From: CAMAVH01 sp964628235
GTDB taxonomy: Bacteria > Pseudomonadota > Alphaproteobacteria > SMXQ01
Assembly (NCBI GenBank): GCA_964628235.1
Contig: CAZVLU010000007.1
Span: 1-64,000 of the forward strand
Direction: 5' to 3'
Length of the DNA: 64,000 nt
The translations under genes were made by a program, and so were the position numbers. Position 1 is the stretch's first letter, and the number at the start of each line of letters is the position of its first letter. Below, in pieces: positions 26,859 to 35,901 of this stretch. The notes beneath the pieces are model-generated. The model ran no database searches and was not told the DNA's origin. It saw only the letters and a list, made by a program, of their open reading frames with translations.

Positions 26859-27575
26859 ATGGCCGAAGCGACGGAACAGGGCAGCGCGGGCGTCAAGCTC
26901 GTCATCGCCAACAAAAACTATTCGTCTTGGTCGCTGCGCGGCTGGCTCGCGCTCAAGCAGACCGGCGCCGCCTTCGAGGAAATCGTCGTGCCGCTGCGCG
27001 TGCCGGAAACGCGCGAGATGATGATGCGCCATTCGCCCTCCGGCAAAGCGCCTTGCCTGATCGACGGCGACATCGTCGTCTGGGAATCGCTCGCCATCAT
27101 CGAATATCTCGCGGAAAAATTTCCCGCCGCTGGCCTGTGGCCGAACGAGACGAGCGCGCGCGCGCATGCCCGCGCCATCGCGTCGGAAATGCACGGCGGC
27201 TTCATGGCGCTGCGCAAGGCGATGCCGATGAACATCCGCGAGAGCCTGCCCGGCTACGGCATGTCGCTCGACGGCGTGCAGGGCGACGTGAACCGCATCG
27301 AGGCGATCTGGCGCGATGCGCGCAGCCGGTTCGGCGCCGGCGGAGATTTCTTGTTCGGCGCCTTCGGCGCGGCAGATGCGATGTACGCGCCCGTGGCGCT
27401 CCGCTTCAAGACCTATGGGGTGACATTGGGCGAAAGCGCTACGGCCTATGTCGAGGCTTTGCTCGCCCATCCGCCGATCGTCGAATGGATCGCCGCCGCC
27501 AAGGCCGAGCCCTACATGATCCCCGACTATGAAAAGGGCGGCGTTAACGGACCTGCGGGTCCGGCGGCGTCTTAG
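26859..27575 (+). CDS. Glutathione S-transferase family protein
   Basis: A 238-residue two-domain GST. The thioredoxin-like N-terminal domain has NKNYSSWSLRGWLAL with the usual active-site Ser region, the cis-Pro loop KAPCLIDGD and the glutathione-contacting WESLAIIEYLAEKFP. The helical C-terminal domain follows from about residue 95. The NYSSWSLR pattern resembles the YfcF/zeta-like group. The last 32 bases overlap the end of the convergent TAXI receptor gene. The substrate is unknown. Confidence 0.88.
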   Translation: MAEATEQGSAGVKLVIANKNYSSWSLRGWLALKQTGAAFEEIVVPLRVPETREMMMRHSPSGKAPCLIDGDIVVWESLAIIEYLAEKFPAAGLWPNETSARAHARAIASEMHGGFMALRKAMPMNIRESLPGYGMSLDGVQGDVNRIEAIWRDARSRFGAGGDFLFGAFGAADAMYAPVALRFKTYGVTLGESATAYVEALLAHPPIVEWIAAAKAEPYMIPDYEKGGVNGPAGPAAS

Positions 27576-28623
27576 CGCTTCCCGGCTCGGGCTGCTTGAG
27601 CAGCTTCATCTCGGTATAGAACTGCGCAGCACCCGGATGAAGCGGAATGGTGAGGCCATTGAGCGCGCTCGCCAGCGCCATCTGGCGGCCGTTGGGATGG
27701 CCGCTCGCCAGCATCGGCTGCGACGATTTGTGCCACAACGCCTTCAACAGGTCATAAGCCATCTTGTCGCTCAGCTTGGCGTTCGCCACCCAGAGCGAAT
27801 AGATGCCCATGGTGGCGATGTCCTTGTCCAAGCCGGCATAGCTGCCGGCCGTGACGGTCAAGGCGAGGTAGGCCGGCTCCTCCTTGCGGAAGGCGGCGAG
27901 CATCGCCGCCGGCAGCGGCAAAAGATCGATCGCCGTGACGTCGGCGAGCTGGGCGATAGCCGGGGCCGGCACGCCGCCGACATAGAACAATGCGTCGAGC
28001 TGGCCAGCGCGCATCATGTCGACCGCCGCGCCGAGATCGACCATCGCCGGCTTGATGTCCGCCGGCCTCAGGCCGGCGCGGGCCAACACGCTGCGCGCCA
28101 ATGCTTGGGTGCCCGACCCGTCGGTGTCGATCGAGACGCGCTTGCCCTTGAGGCCGGCGATGGTCGTCACCTTGGCGTCACGTCGCACGATGATCTGCAG
28201 GGCTTCGGGATAAAGGCTGGTGAGGGCGCGCAAATCCGCCTGGCGGTTGGCGCCGGCGAAGAGACCCTTGCCTTCATGGGCTTGCGCCGCGATATCGGCC
28301 TGAACGATGGCGGAATCGAGCCGGCCGCGCCCCACCTCGCGGGCGTTGTCGGCCGAGCCCGGCGTCGCCTGGGCCACGGCGATGAGGCCGGGCACGCCGC
28401 AACTGCCGCCGCGGTCGCACGGCCGCGAGCCGGGCGGATTGCTCACCACGCTCGACATCAGGCCGCCGATGGAGAAATTCACCCCGGCGGTCGAACCGGT
28501 GCCGATGCGGAAAAACCGCAGATCTTGGGCCTGCAACCCTATGGCCAAGCCAAAGAGCGCCGTGCCGCCGGCGATCAGGCCGGCGAGCGCGAGAAGACCG
28601 TAGCGGGTGAAAGGACCTCTCAT
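27544..28623 (-). CDS. TAXI family TRAP transporter solute-binding protein
   Basis: A 359-residue periplasmic receptor. An N-terminal membrane segment (about 8-32) is followed by FFRIGTGSTAGVNFSIGGLMSSVV, the hallmark of the TAXI family, and by the segments VRRDAKVTTIAGLKGKRVSIDTDGSGT and LDALFYVGGVPAPAIAQL. A Cys pair (CDRGGSC) lies near residue 75. No TRAP membrane subunits are adjacent, so its partner must be elsewhere or it acts in sensing. Its 3' end overlaps the GST gene tail to tail. Confidence 0.88.
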   Translation of the reverse strand: MRGPFTRYGLLALAGLIAGGTALFGLAIGLQAQDLRFFRIGTGSTAGVNFSIGGLMSSVVSNPPGSRPCDRGGSCGVPGLIAVAQATPGSADNAREVGRGRLDSAIVQADIAAQAHEGKGLFAGANRQADLRALTSLYPEALQIIVRRDAKVTTIAGLKGKRVSIDTDGSGTQALARSVLARAGLRPADIKPAMVDLGAAVDMMRAGQLDALFYVGGVPAPAIAQLADVTAIDLLPLPAAMLAAFRKEEPAYLALTVTAGSYAGLDKDIATMGIYSLWVANAKLSDKMAYDLLKALWHKSSQPMLASGHPNGRQMALASALNGLTIPLHPGAAQFYTEMKLLKQPEPGSAKTPPDPQVR

Positions 28624-28673
28624 GGTCCAGTCTTAACGCTGAGGAACGTCTTCCCGCAACGGCCAGCGAAAAT

Positions 28674-29519
28674 TTATTTTTGCCCCATTCGGCTTTTCGC
28701 GCCACGGCGGGGCGTCTTGTCGCCCGGAAACAAGCCGATACGCCGCGCGGCGGCCACAAGATCCTTCGCCAGCGGCGGCGGCGTCAGATCCAGGCCTTGG
28801 CCCAAACGATCGAGGATGGTTTCCAAAGCGGCGACGCGGCCCAAATATTTATTCTCGAATGGCACGATGAACCACGGCGCAGCCGGCGGCGAACAACGCT
28901 CGAACATTTCATTCATGGCCGCTTCGTAATCGGCGCGCAAAACGACGTTTCGCAGGTCGGATGGCGCCATCTTCCAATTTTCCAAGGGATCGGCCATGCG
29001 CGCGGCAAGCCGCGCCCGCTGAGTGTCGACCGATATATGGAGAAAAAGCTTTACGATTCGTATGCCGTCGTCGGTCAGCATCTTCTCGAAGGCGTTGATC
29101 TCGCCATAGGCGCGACGCCAGACGGTCGGCTTGGCCATGGCCTCCGCCCGTTCGACCAGCACGCGGCCATACCAAGAGCGGTCGAAGATGGCGAGCGTGC
29201 CGGCGCCCGGCAGACGCCGCCAGAAACGCTGCAAGTAATGCTCGCCGCGTTCGGACTCGGTCGGCACCCCGATCGGCCAGACCTGATAACCGCGCGGGTC
29301 GAACGGCGCGGTCAGCCGCTGAATGAGACCGCCCTTCCCCACGGCATCCCAACCTTCGATGACGATGAGCGCGCGCTGACCGGAGAATTTATAAGCCAAC
29401 TGCAGTTCGCGCAGATGCGTCTGCGCCGCTTTATAAAGCTTGCCATAGGTCGTCTTGGACAGCGCCGCCTGCAAATCGACGTCGGCAAGGGCGCGGGCTG
29501 GCGACAGCACATAAGACAT
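28674..29519 (-). CDS. ppk2: Polyphosphate kinase 2 family protein
   Basis: Transfers phosphate between polyphosphate and nucleotides. The 281-residue single-domain enzyme has Walker A GWDAVGKGG (56-64; most relatives have GWDAAGKGG), the lid segment LTAPFDPRGYQVWPIGVPT, Walker B FDRSWYGRVLVER, and the C-terminal NKYLGRVAALETILDRL. Length fits the one-domain class, which acts on nucleoside mono- or diphosphates; I cannot decide which from sequence alone. It lies in a minus-strand group with the TAXI receptor and the membrane glycosyltransferase-like gene. Confidence 0.9.
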   Translation of the reverse strand: MSYVLSPARALADVDLQAALSKTTYGKLYKAAQTHLRELQLAYKFSGQRALIVIEGWDAVGKGGLIQRLTAPFDPRGYQVWPIGVPTESERGEHYLQRFWRRLPGAGTLAIFDRSWYGRVLVERAEAMAKPTVWRRAYGEINAFEKMLTDDGIRIVKLFLHISVDTQRARLAARMADPLENWKMAPSDLRNVVLRADYEAAMNEMFERCSPPAAPWFIVPFENKYLGRVAALETILDRLGQGLDLTPPPLAKDLVAAARRIGLFPGDKTPRRGAKSRMGQK

Positions 29520-29575
29520 GCGGGACGGCTCCTTATTGTTGCAGCCGCCCTGCCACCCGAACCATCAGACGAGGC

Positions 29576-31282
29576 TTAATTGTCGTTGGCGAGCGGCTCT
29601 TGCACCGATATCGCATCGGCCGGTTTGCGCTTGAACAGCACGTAACGGTCGAACTGGTAGAGGATGTCGTAATTCTTGAACTCGTCGGCGAAGGCCGGAA
29701 TGCTCAGGAAATATTCCGTCAGATCGAACTCGCGGCCGCCGCACCAGCGGATGCCGGGGTTCTTGTCCATGATCACCAGCGTCGGGCGATATTTGACGAA
29801 ATCCTCCGAAACGGCGCGGCGCAAAAGCTGCTCCATCGGCGGCATTTTGTCCGGGTCGTGATAGCGCGACTCTTCCGGCCGGCAACTTTCATAGGCGCCC
29901 TGCAGCGGCCAAATCGTCTGGAAGCGCAAGGCGAGCCGGGCATTGGCGTAGTTCAGCACCGGGAAATGCGGATAGATGCCCGGCGAGATGATCAGCACGG
30001 GCTGGCCTTGAGCGTGCTTCTTGACCAGCTTCAAGAGCTTGCCGGCCTGGCTGTTGTCGAAATTGATCTGGTCGTAGAAGGTCGTGCGCGTGCCGCCGGC
30101 GAGGCAGAACAGCATCAGCATCAACGCGCCGACGGCCAGGCGCAGCGGCGCCATAGATAACACGGGCGGCATAACGGACGCGGGGGCGGCAGCCGCTTCC
30201 CAGCGGTCCCGCGCGCCCAACAGCTTGTCGATGCCCTGGCAGATCACCAGCACGGTGAGCAGCAGCGTCATGACCTGGGCCGGCAGAAGATGGTACGGCC
30301 AGCCTTTGGCTTGCATGATGCCGCTGACCGCGCCACCGAGCGCTGCAAGGCCCACCATGCGCGTGAACGGCGTGAGCGGCAACAAGAAGGCGCCGATGGT
30401 CAAGGGGATCATCATCAGCATGAAGGGCGCCAGCAAACGGCCATAAAGGACATGCAGCGGATTGCTGCCGCCGACCTCCTCGTAGCTGGTGAGGACGAGC
30501 GGCAGCACCGAGGTGAAATATTCCGGCGTCAGCAGCCAGGCGGCGGCGACATAGCCGACCATGACGCCGAGGATGATCCACGGCACGGCGTCTGTGAAAG
30601 TTTTGCGCCAGCCGCGCGCTGTCAGCAGATAGAGCTCGACGAGCACGGGAATGGCCAGGAAATGCGGCTTGAGCGCGAAGCCCAGGCCGGCGATCAGGGC
30701 GATCGTCACCAGGCGGCCGCGGCTCACCGGCAAGCCCTCGAAGCGCGCGGCGGCCAGCATGACGTAGGGCACGGCGCCGAGCAGCATGAGATGCTCGCGC
30801 TGGCCGAACATCTCGCCGGGATAGACGATGGCGAGGAACAGGACGAGCGGCAGGAAGATCATCTGCTGGCTGCGCGCGGCGCCCGCCTCGACGCCGGTCA
30901 AAGCCGGGAACATGCGCCAACTGACGAATACGCTCCACAGCGCCAGCGCCAGGACGCAGAGAATCAACGCCTGGGTGTCCTGCATCGACAGCAGGCGCGA
31001 CAGCGCCGCCGGAATCAAATTGAGCATGAAGATGAGCGGCGGATTGACGTCGATCATGTCGACATACATCCGCTCGCCGCCGAGCCAGCGGTCGGAGATC
31101 GCCAAGATCACCGCGACGTCATGATTGAGCGGCGGAATGAGATAGGCGATGACCCAGGCGAGCGGCAGCAGCAAGAACGCGCCGGGCACCAGCCAGGCGA
31201 GAACGCGCTCCGCAGTATTCGTGGACGAGAGGCTCGCGCGGGCCAGAGGCGACTCGCGCGGCGATAAATCTGAAGTGGTCAT
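29576..31282 (-). CDS. Multi-pass membrane protein, GT-C-like glycosyltransferase candidate
   Basis: A 568-residue protein with about ten hydrophobic helices between residues 27 and 410 and a soluble C-terminal domain. The first loop contains PPLNHDVAVILAISDRWLGGERMYVDMID, with acidic residues placed as in GT-C enzymes (ArnT/PMT type), which transfer sugars from a polyprenyl phosphate carrier in the periplasm. The end is rich in aromatic residues and lacks another helix. No single decisive motif exists, so this is an assignment by architecture and context: a polyprenyl glycosyltransferase and SMR-like protein lie nearby. Confidence 0.6.
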   Translation of the reverse strand: MTTSDLSPRESPLARASLSSTNTAERVLAWLVPGAFLLLPLAWVIAYLIPPLNHDVAVILAISDRWLGGERMYVDMIDVNPPLIFMLNLIPAALSRLLSMQDTQALILCVLALALWSVFVSWRMFPALTGVEAGAARSQQMIFLPLVLFLAIVYPGEMFGQREHLMLLGAVPYVMLAAARFEGLPVSRGRLVTIALIAGLGFALKPHFLAIPVLVELYLLTARGWRKTFTDAVPWIILGVMVGYVAAAWLLTPEYFTSVLPLVLTSYEEVGGSNPLHVLYGRLLAPFMLMMIPLTIGAFLLPLTPFTRMVGLAALGGAVSGIMQAKGWPYHLLPAQVMTLLLTVLVICQGIDKLLGARDRWEAAAAPASVMPPVLSMAPLRLAVGALMLMLFCLAGGTRTTFYDQINFDNSQAGKLLKLVKKHAQGQPVLIISPGIYPHFPVLNYANARLALRFQTIWPLQGAYESCRPEESRYHDPDKMPPMEQLLRRAVSEDFVKYRPTLVIMDKNPGIRWCGGREFDLTEYFLSIPAFADEFKNYDILYQFDRYVLFKRKPADAISVQEPLANDN

Positions 31283-31551
31283 GGGCTTATGGGTTGTTCC
31301 TGGTCACGCCTGGCTGCACATCGTCGCTGAACGACGCTCACAACATTGTAGGCACGAAGCCGGGGCAACCCCTGCCCTACGCATTCCCATTCGTCTCAAC
31401 CCCCCGCTGCTTTTTGCTTTTGGACGACTTCGGGAAATGACGTATTACACCCAACGGTCGATCTCGCAAGACATTAGGCAGGCTTTACGGCGCTTTTACG
31501 GCGCCCCATGGGACCCCACGATTTCGGCAATAACCCTGAAAAATCAGTAAT

Positions 31552-32289
31552 ATGGAACCGATCGAATATGAGCGGATGCATGCGGTCGAAGATCGCATGT
31601 GGTGGTTCCGCGGCCTGCATGCCAACGCGCTGGCGGCGTGGAACGCTGCGCGCAGCGAAATGCCTGTTGTCGGCCCGACGCTCGATGCCGGCTGCGGCAC
31701 CGGCGGCCTGCTGACGCGCGTCGCGGCGCAAGCCGGCGCCGACAGCGCCATCGGCCTTGACGTCGATCCGCGCGCCGCCGATCTGGCGCGGCGCAAAAGC
31801 GGCTGCGCCGTCACGCTTGGCAGCGTCAACGCGCTGCCCTTTCGCGAGAACAGCCTCGCCGTCATCTTCAGCATGGACGTGCTGTGCCATCGCGCCGTCG
31901 ATCCCGCCGCAGCGCTGCGCGAAGCCGAGCGCTGCCTGATGCCGGGCGGCGTCTTGATCCTCAATCTGCCGGCTTACCCTTGGCTGCTCTCGGCCCACGA
32001 TGTGCAAGTGCACAACGCGCGGCGTTTCACCCGGCCGCAAGTCCGCGGCTTGCTGCGCGCCGCCGGTTTCCCGCAGGCGCGTATCGGCTATTGGAACATG
32101 GGCCTCTTCCCGCTCATGGTGCTGCGCCGCAAGCTGCTGCCGAGCGAAGACGGCAGCGACGTGCAGCTCTATCCGGCGCCGGTCGAAGCGGCGTTTCGCG
32201 GCGTTCTCGCCATCGAGCGGGCCATCATGCGGCTCGGCATCGCTCTGCCGTTCGGCGGCTCGGTTCTCGCCATCGCAAGAAAGCCTTAA
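31552..32289 (+). CDS. Class I SAM-dependent methyltransferase
   Basis: A 245-residue methyltransferase. Motif I is LDAGCGTGG (44-52), the acidic loop is GLDVDPRAADLARR, motif post-I includes GSVNALPFRENSLAVIFSMDVLCH, and the following segment LREAERCLMPGGVLILNLPAYPW is typical of the UbiE/Methyltransf_11 group. The N-terminus (YERMHAVEDRMWWFRGLH) is the form often found beside glycosyltransferases in polysaccharide loci. It runs in the same direction as the GT2 gene 85 bases downstream, so a sugar or lipid-linked glycan is the likely substrate. Confidence 0.87.
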   Translation: MEPIEYERMHAVEDRMWWFRGLHANALAAWNAARSEMPVVGPTLDAGCGTGGLLTRVAAQAGADSAIGLDVDPRAADLARRKSGCAVTLGSVNALPFRENSLAVIFSMDVLCHRAVDPAAALREAERCLMPGGVLILNLPAYPWLLSAHDVQVHNARRFTRPQVRGLLRAAGFPQARIGYWNMGLFPLMVLRRKLLPSEDGSDVQLYPAPVEAAFRGVLAIERAIMRLGIALPFGGSVLAIARKP

Positions 32290-32374
32290 TCCACACCGAT
32301 CCTCATCCCGTCCATTCATAGACCGGGGTTCCGCTCGACACCGTTTCCCGGCATCATGCGGCACAATATCCAAC

Positions 32375-33406
32375 ATGATTCGCAGCATCGACATGACCAC
32401 CCCATACGATCAGACCGGCGACAAAACTGGGCGGCCTTACGCGCTCTCCATCGTCATCCCGGTCTATAACGGCGCCGCCACTATCGGCACGCTGGTCGAT
32501 GCGCTCGCCGCGCTTCAAGTCGACGGCGGCCATGAGATCGTCCTGGTCAACGACGGCAGCCGCGACAATTCCGCCGAGGTTTGCCGAAAGCTCGCCGAAC
32601 GGCGCGACGTGCCGGTCAGCTTCGTCGATCTCTCGCGCAATTTCGGCGAGCACAACGCGGTGATGGCCGGCTTCAACCATGTGCGCGGCGACTATGTCAT
32701 CAACATGGACGACGACCTGCAGAACCCGCCGTCCGAAGTGATCAAGCTTTACCGCTACACGCGCGACAACGGCTTCGATGCCGTCTACACGCGCTATGCG
32801 GAGAAGAAACACGAGAGCTGGCGCAACCTCGGCAGCCGCTTCGCCAATTGGGTGGCCGACAAGCTGCTCGACAAGCCCAAGGGGCTTTACCTTTCCAGCT
32901 TTCGCTGCCTGAGCGCCCAGGTCGTCGAGCATGTCATCCGCTATCAGGGGCCTTACCCTTACGTCGACGGCCTGGTGATGCAGGTGACGCAGAACATCGG
33001 CTCCGTCGAGGTCGAGCATTTCGCCCGCGTCGAAGGGCGCAGCAACTACACGATCAGCAAGCTGATCGGGCTATGGATGAACCTGTTCGTCAATTTTTCG
33101 GTGGTGCCGCTGCGCCTCAGCATCATTCTCGGCTTCGTCATGAGCGCGCTCGGCGTGATCGGCGCCGGCTGGGTCATCGTCGAAGCCTTCGGCGGCGAAA
33201 CGCCGCAAGGCTGGGCGTCGCTGATGGTCGCCGTGCTGCTGCTCTCGGGCATCCAGCTCATCCTGCTCGGCGTCGTCGGCGAATATCTCGGCCGCGTGTT
33301 CCTCACCGCCAACCGCAAGCCGCAATTCCTGGTGCGCGAGTTGATGCGGCCTGAGCAACGCGGCGAGAGCCAAGACATTCGCCCACCTGCGGCCGGAGCC
33401 CGCTGA
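32375..33406 (+). CDS. Family 2 glycosyltransferase, polyprenyl-phosphate type (ArnC/GtrB-like)
   Basis: A 343-residue membrane-associated enzyme predicted to transfer a sugar from a nucleotide onto undecaprenyl phosphate at the cytoplasmic face. It has SIVIPVYNGAATIGTL, VNDGSRDNS, FVDLSRNFGEHNAVMAGF and the metal-binding MDDDLQNPP; two C-terminal helices (about 235-255 and 270-292) are standard for GtrB/ArnC/DPMS proteins. The start may be ATG at 32375 or ATG at 32393. The gene for the SMR-like protein starts one base after its stop codon. Confidence 0.88.
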   Translation: MIRSIDMTTPYDQTGDKTGRPYALSIVIPVYNGAATIGTLVDALAALQVDGGHEIVLVNDGSRDNSAEVCRKLAERRDVPVSFVDLSRNFGEHNAVMAGFNHVRGDYVINMDDDLQNPPSEVIKLYRYTRDNGFDAVYTRYAEKKHESWRNLGSRFANWVADKLLDKPKGLYLSSFRCLSAQVVEHVIRYQGPYPYVDGLVMQVTQNIGSVEVEHFARVEGRSNYTISKLIGLWMNLFVNFSVVPLRLSIILGFVMSALGVIGAGWVIVEAFGGETPQGWASLMVAVLLLSGIQLILLGVVGEYLGRVFLTANRKPQFLVRELMRPEQRGESQDIRPPAAGAR

Positions 33407-33407
33407 C

Positions 33408-33746
33408 ATGACGATTTATTACCTGTCTCTCGCTGCCGGCATCCTGCTCGGCGTCGCGGCGCAACTGCTGCTCAAGGTCGGCGCATCTGGCGAAGGCGGT
33501 ATCGTCGCGCAATTCCTCAAGCCGCAGAGCATCATCGGCCTCGCGCTCTACGGTTTCGCCGCCGTGTTCTACATGCTGGCGCTGCGGAAAATTCCCGTCT
33601 CGGTGGCCTTCCCGAGCGTGGCGCTGAGCTACGTGCTGCTCGTCGTGCTCGGCAATATTTGGCTCAAAGAGCCCCTCGGCTTAGCGCAGATCGGCGCCAT
33701 CGTGCTGATCGTCGCCGGCGTGGCGCTGCTGCACCACCAAGCCTAA
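33408..33746 (+). CDS. Small four-helix membrane protein of the SMR/EamA type (ArnE-like)
   Basis: A 112-residue protein with four hydrophobic helices. The pattern MLALRKIPVSVAFPSVALSYVLLVVLGNIWLKEPL is shared by SMR-like proteins and the ArnE/ArnF subunits thought to flip undecaprenyl-phosphate sugars across the inner membrane. A drug-efflux role is less likely because the gene follows directly after a polyprenyl-phosphate glycosyltransferase (one-base gap). I infer that this pair makes and flips a lipid-linked sugar. Confidence 0.82.
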   Translation: MTIYYLSLAAGILLGVAAQLLLKVGASGEGGIVAQFLKPQSIIGLALYGFAAVFYMLALRKIPVSVAFPSVALSYVLLVVLGNIWLKEPLGLAQIGAIVLIVAGVALLHHQA

Positions 33747-33752
33747 ACGGCG

Positions 33753-34907
33753 TTACGCCTTCAAGATTGCCCGCAAGGCGGACACCGTCTCCGCCACCTG
33801 CGCGTCGCTCAGCTGCGGGAACATCGGCAGGCTCAACACCTCTTCCGACGCCTTCTCGGTCGCCGGCAGCTTACCCTGCGCCAGCCAAGTGCGGCCGGCA
33901 TAGGCCGGCTGCAGATGCACCGGCATGGGATAATGCACATTGGTGCCGATGCCGGCATCGCGCAGCTTGGCCTGCAGCGCGGCGCGCGCATCGCTGCGGA
34001 TGACATATTGATGGAACACATGGCCGGCGCCGGCGCGGCGCAAGGGGCGCGGGCATAGCCCGTCGAGCGCCGCGTCATAGACATCGGCGATGGCGGCGCG
34101 GCGCGCGTTCTCCTCAGCGAGATATTTCAGCTTCACCCGCAGCATGGCGGCATGCAGTTCGTCGAGCCGCGTGTTCATGCCGGAGATATCGCTGATATAG
34201 CGCTTGCGCCATCCATACTCGCGGATAGCGCGGATCTTCTCGGCCAGCACGGCGTCGTTGGTGGTGACGATGCCGCCGTCGCCGAAGGCGCCGAGATTCT
34301 TCGTCGGATACAAGCTGAAGGCGGCGGCATTGCCCCACGTGCCGACCGGCTTGCCGCCGAGCGTCGCGCCATGCGCCTGGGCACAGTCCTCGATCACGGC
34401 AATGCCGTGTTTTTTGGCGATGGCGGCAATCGCCGGCATATCGGCGATCTGGCCGTAGAGATGCACGACGATGACCGCCTTGATCTCCGGCTTTTGGCCC
34501 CCCGTTTTACTCAATGGGCCGCCCGAAATGTCGCCGGCCAGCGCCGCTTCGAGCGCCGCCGGGCTCAACGTATAGCAATCGTCGATGTCCGCGAGGATCG
34601 GCGTCGCGCCGACCAGTTCGATGGAGGCGACCGTGGCGACCGCCGTGTGCGACACGGTGACGACGCCGTCGCCCGGGCCGATGCCGAGGCCGCGCAGGAT
34701 GATCTCCAGCGCGTCGGTGCCGTTGGCGACGCCGATGCCGTGGGCGGCGGATTCGAAGGCCGCGAATTCTTTTTCGAAGGCGGCGACTTCCTGGCCGAGG
34801 ATGTACCAGCCGCTGGCCAGCGCGCGCGTGACGGCGGCGTCGATCTCCGCCTGATGGGCGAGATAGCCGGCCTTGGGATCGGCCTGAAGAACGCGAATGT
34901 CAGCCAC
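33753..34907 (-). CDS. DegT/DnrJ/EryC1 family sugar aminotransferase
   Basis: PLP-dependent aminotransferase of 384 residues acting on a keto sugar nucleotide. It shows GVANGTDALEIILRGLGIGPGD, VIEDCAQAHGATLGGKPVGT (PLP-contacting Asp) and SLYPTKNLGAFGDGG with the Schiff-base Lys203. The GTG at 34907, with AGGAG seven bases upstream, is the start; the open frame upstream lies inside the epimerase gene. It is the last gene of the rfbB-rfbA-epimerase-aminotransferase operon, so the product is likely a dTDP-amino-deoxysugar. Confidence 0.9.
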   Translation of the reverse strand: MADIRVLQADPKAGYLAHQAEIDAAVTRALASGWYILGQEVAAFEKEFAAFESAAHGIGVANGTDALEIILRGLGIGPGDGVVTVSHTAVATVASIELVGATPILADIDDCYTLSPAALEAALAGDISGGPLSKTGGQKPEIKAVIVVHLYGQIADMPAIAAIAKKHGIAVIEDCAQAHGATLGGKPVGTWGNAAAFSLYPTKNLGAFGDGGIVTTNDAVLAEKIRAIREYGWRKRYISDISGMNTRLDELHAAMLRVKLKYLAEENARRAAIADVYDAALDGLCPRPLRRAGAGHVFHQYVIRSDARAALQAKLRDAGIGTNVHYPMPVHLQPAYAGRTWLAQGKLPATEKASEEVLSLPMFPQLSDAQVAETVSALRAILKA

Positions 34908-34917
34908 GGAAAGCTCC

Positions 34918-35901
34918 TTAGATGTAACGCGCCATATTGGCGCGATAGAAGGCGATTGACCGGCGCAGGCCTTCGACGAGATCGACGCGCGGCGTCCACC
35001 CCGTTGCGGTGCGAAACGCCGTGTCGTCGGCCTCGTAATCGCCGATGTCGATGCGCTTGCGGTCAGCGGGGAATTCCTTGCGCTCAAAGCGGCCTTTGCC
35101 GTCGTTGGCGGCGATCAGCGCCTCGGCGAGCGTATCTAAACTCACTGCGCCGCCCCCGCCGAGATTGTAGGCATTGCCGACGCAGGCCGGCGCGTCGATG
35201 GCGGCGATGAAGGCGTCGGCCACGTCGTCGGCGAAGGTGAAATCGCGCTTTTGCGCGCCGCCCCACACTTCGAACGGCTGGTCTTCGAGCAGGCGGCGAA
35301 TCCAGATGCCGACGAAGGTCTGGCGCGCGTCCATCACCCGCATGCGCGGGCCGTAACAATTGGTCAGGCGCAAGGCCGTGGCGGCAAGGCCATGCACGCG
35401 CGCGTAGATCAGATGATGCTGCTCGGCGGCAAGCTTATGCACGCCGTTCACATCGGGCGGCCGCAGCGCATGTTTTTCATCGACCGGCAGATAGTCCGGC
35501 ACGCCGTAGAATTGCCGCGTCGAGGCATAGACGAGGCGCGCCTTCGGATTGCGCGTCCGCGCCAATTCCAGCAAGCCGACTTGCGCCGTGACATTGGCCG
35601 CCAAATCGCCCATCGGATCGCTCATCGAGTCCATATGGCCGGTGCGGCCGGCGAGATTGAAGATCGCGTCGGCCCGCTCGATCAACGGCGTCATCAGGGA
35701 TGCGTCGCCGATGTCGCCGGTCGCCAACGTGAAACGCTGCACCAGGCCATCGAGATTGAACGGATTCGCGCCGCCTTCGGGCAGGAAGTTGTCGACCGCC
35801 GTCACCTCGGCGCCGAGGGCAACGAGACGATGGGCCAAGTTCGCGCCGAGAAAGCCGGCGCCGCCGGTGATCAGCGCCTTGCGGCCCTGCCAGTCGCTCA
35901 A
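34918..35901 (-). CDS. NAD-dependent epimerase/dehydratase family protein with Asn at the catalytic Tyr position
   Basis: Extended SDR protein of 327 residues. The NAD-binding motif is GGAGFLGANL (13-22) and the Ser/Thr site is YASTRQFYG. At the place of the catalytic YxxxK the sequence is VNGVHKLAAE: Asn152 replaces Tyr while Lys156 is kept. It may therefore use another residue or belong to a subgroup with altered chemistry. The C-terminal sugar-binding half is typical (RDFTFADDVADAF). Its start overlaps the rfbA stop by four bases (ATGA). Sugar substrate unknown, presumably a dTDP-4-keto-6-deoxyhexose. Confidence 0.85.
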   Translation of the reverse strand: MSDWQGRKALITGGAGFLGANLAHRLVALGAEVTAVDNFLPEGGANPFNLDGLVQRFTLATGDIGDASLMTPLIERADAIFNLAGRTGHMDSMSDPMGDLAANVTAQVGLLELARTRNPKARLVYASTRQFYGVPDYLPVDEKHALRPPDVNGVHKLAAEQHHLIYARVHGLAATALRLTNCYGPRMRVMDARQTFVGIWIRRLLEDQPFEVWGGAQKRDFTFADDVADAFIAAIDAPACVGNAYNLGGGGAVSLDTLAEALIAANDGKGRFERKEFPADRKRIDIGDYEADDTAFRTATGWTPRVDLVEGLRRSIAFYRANMARYI

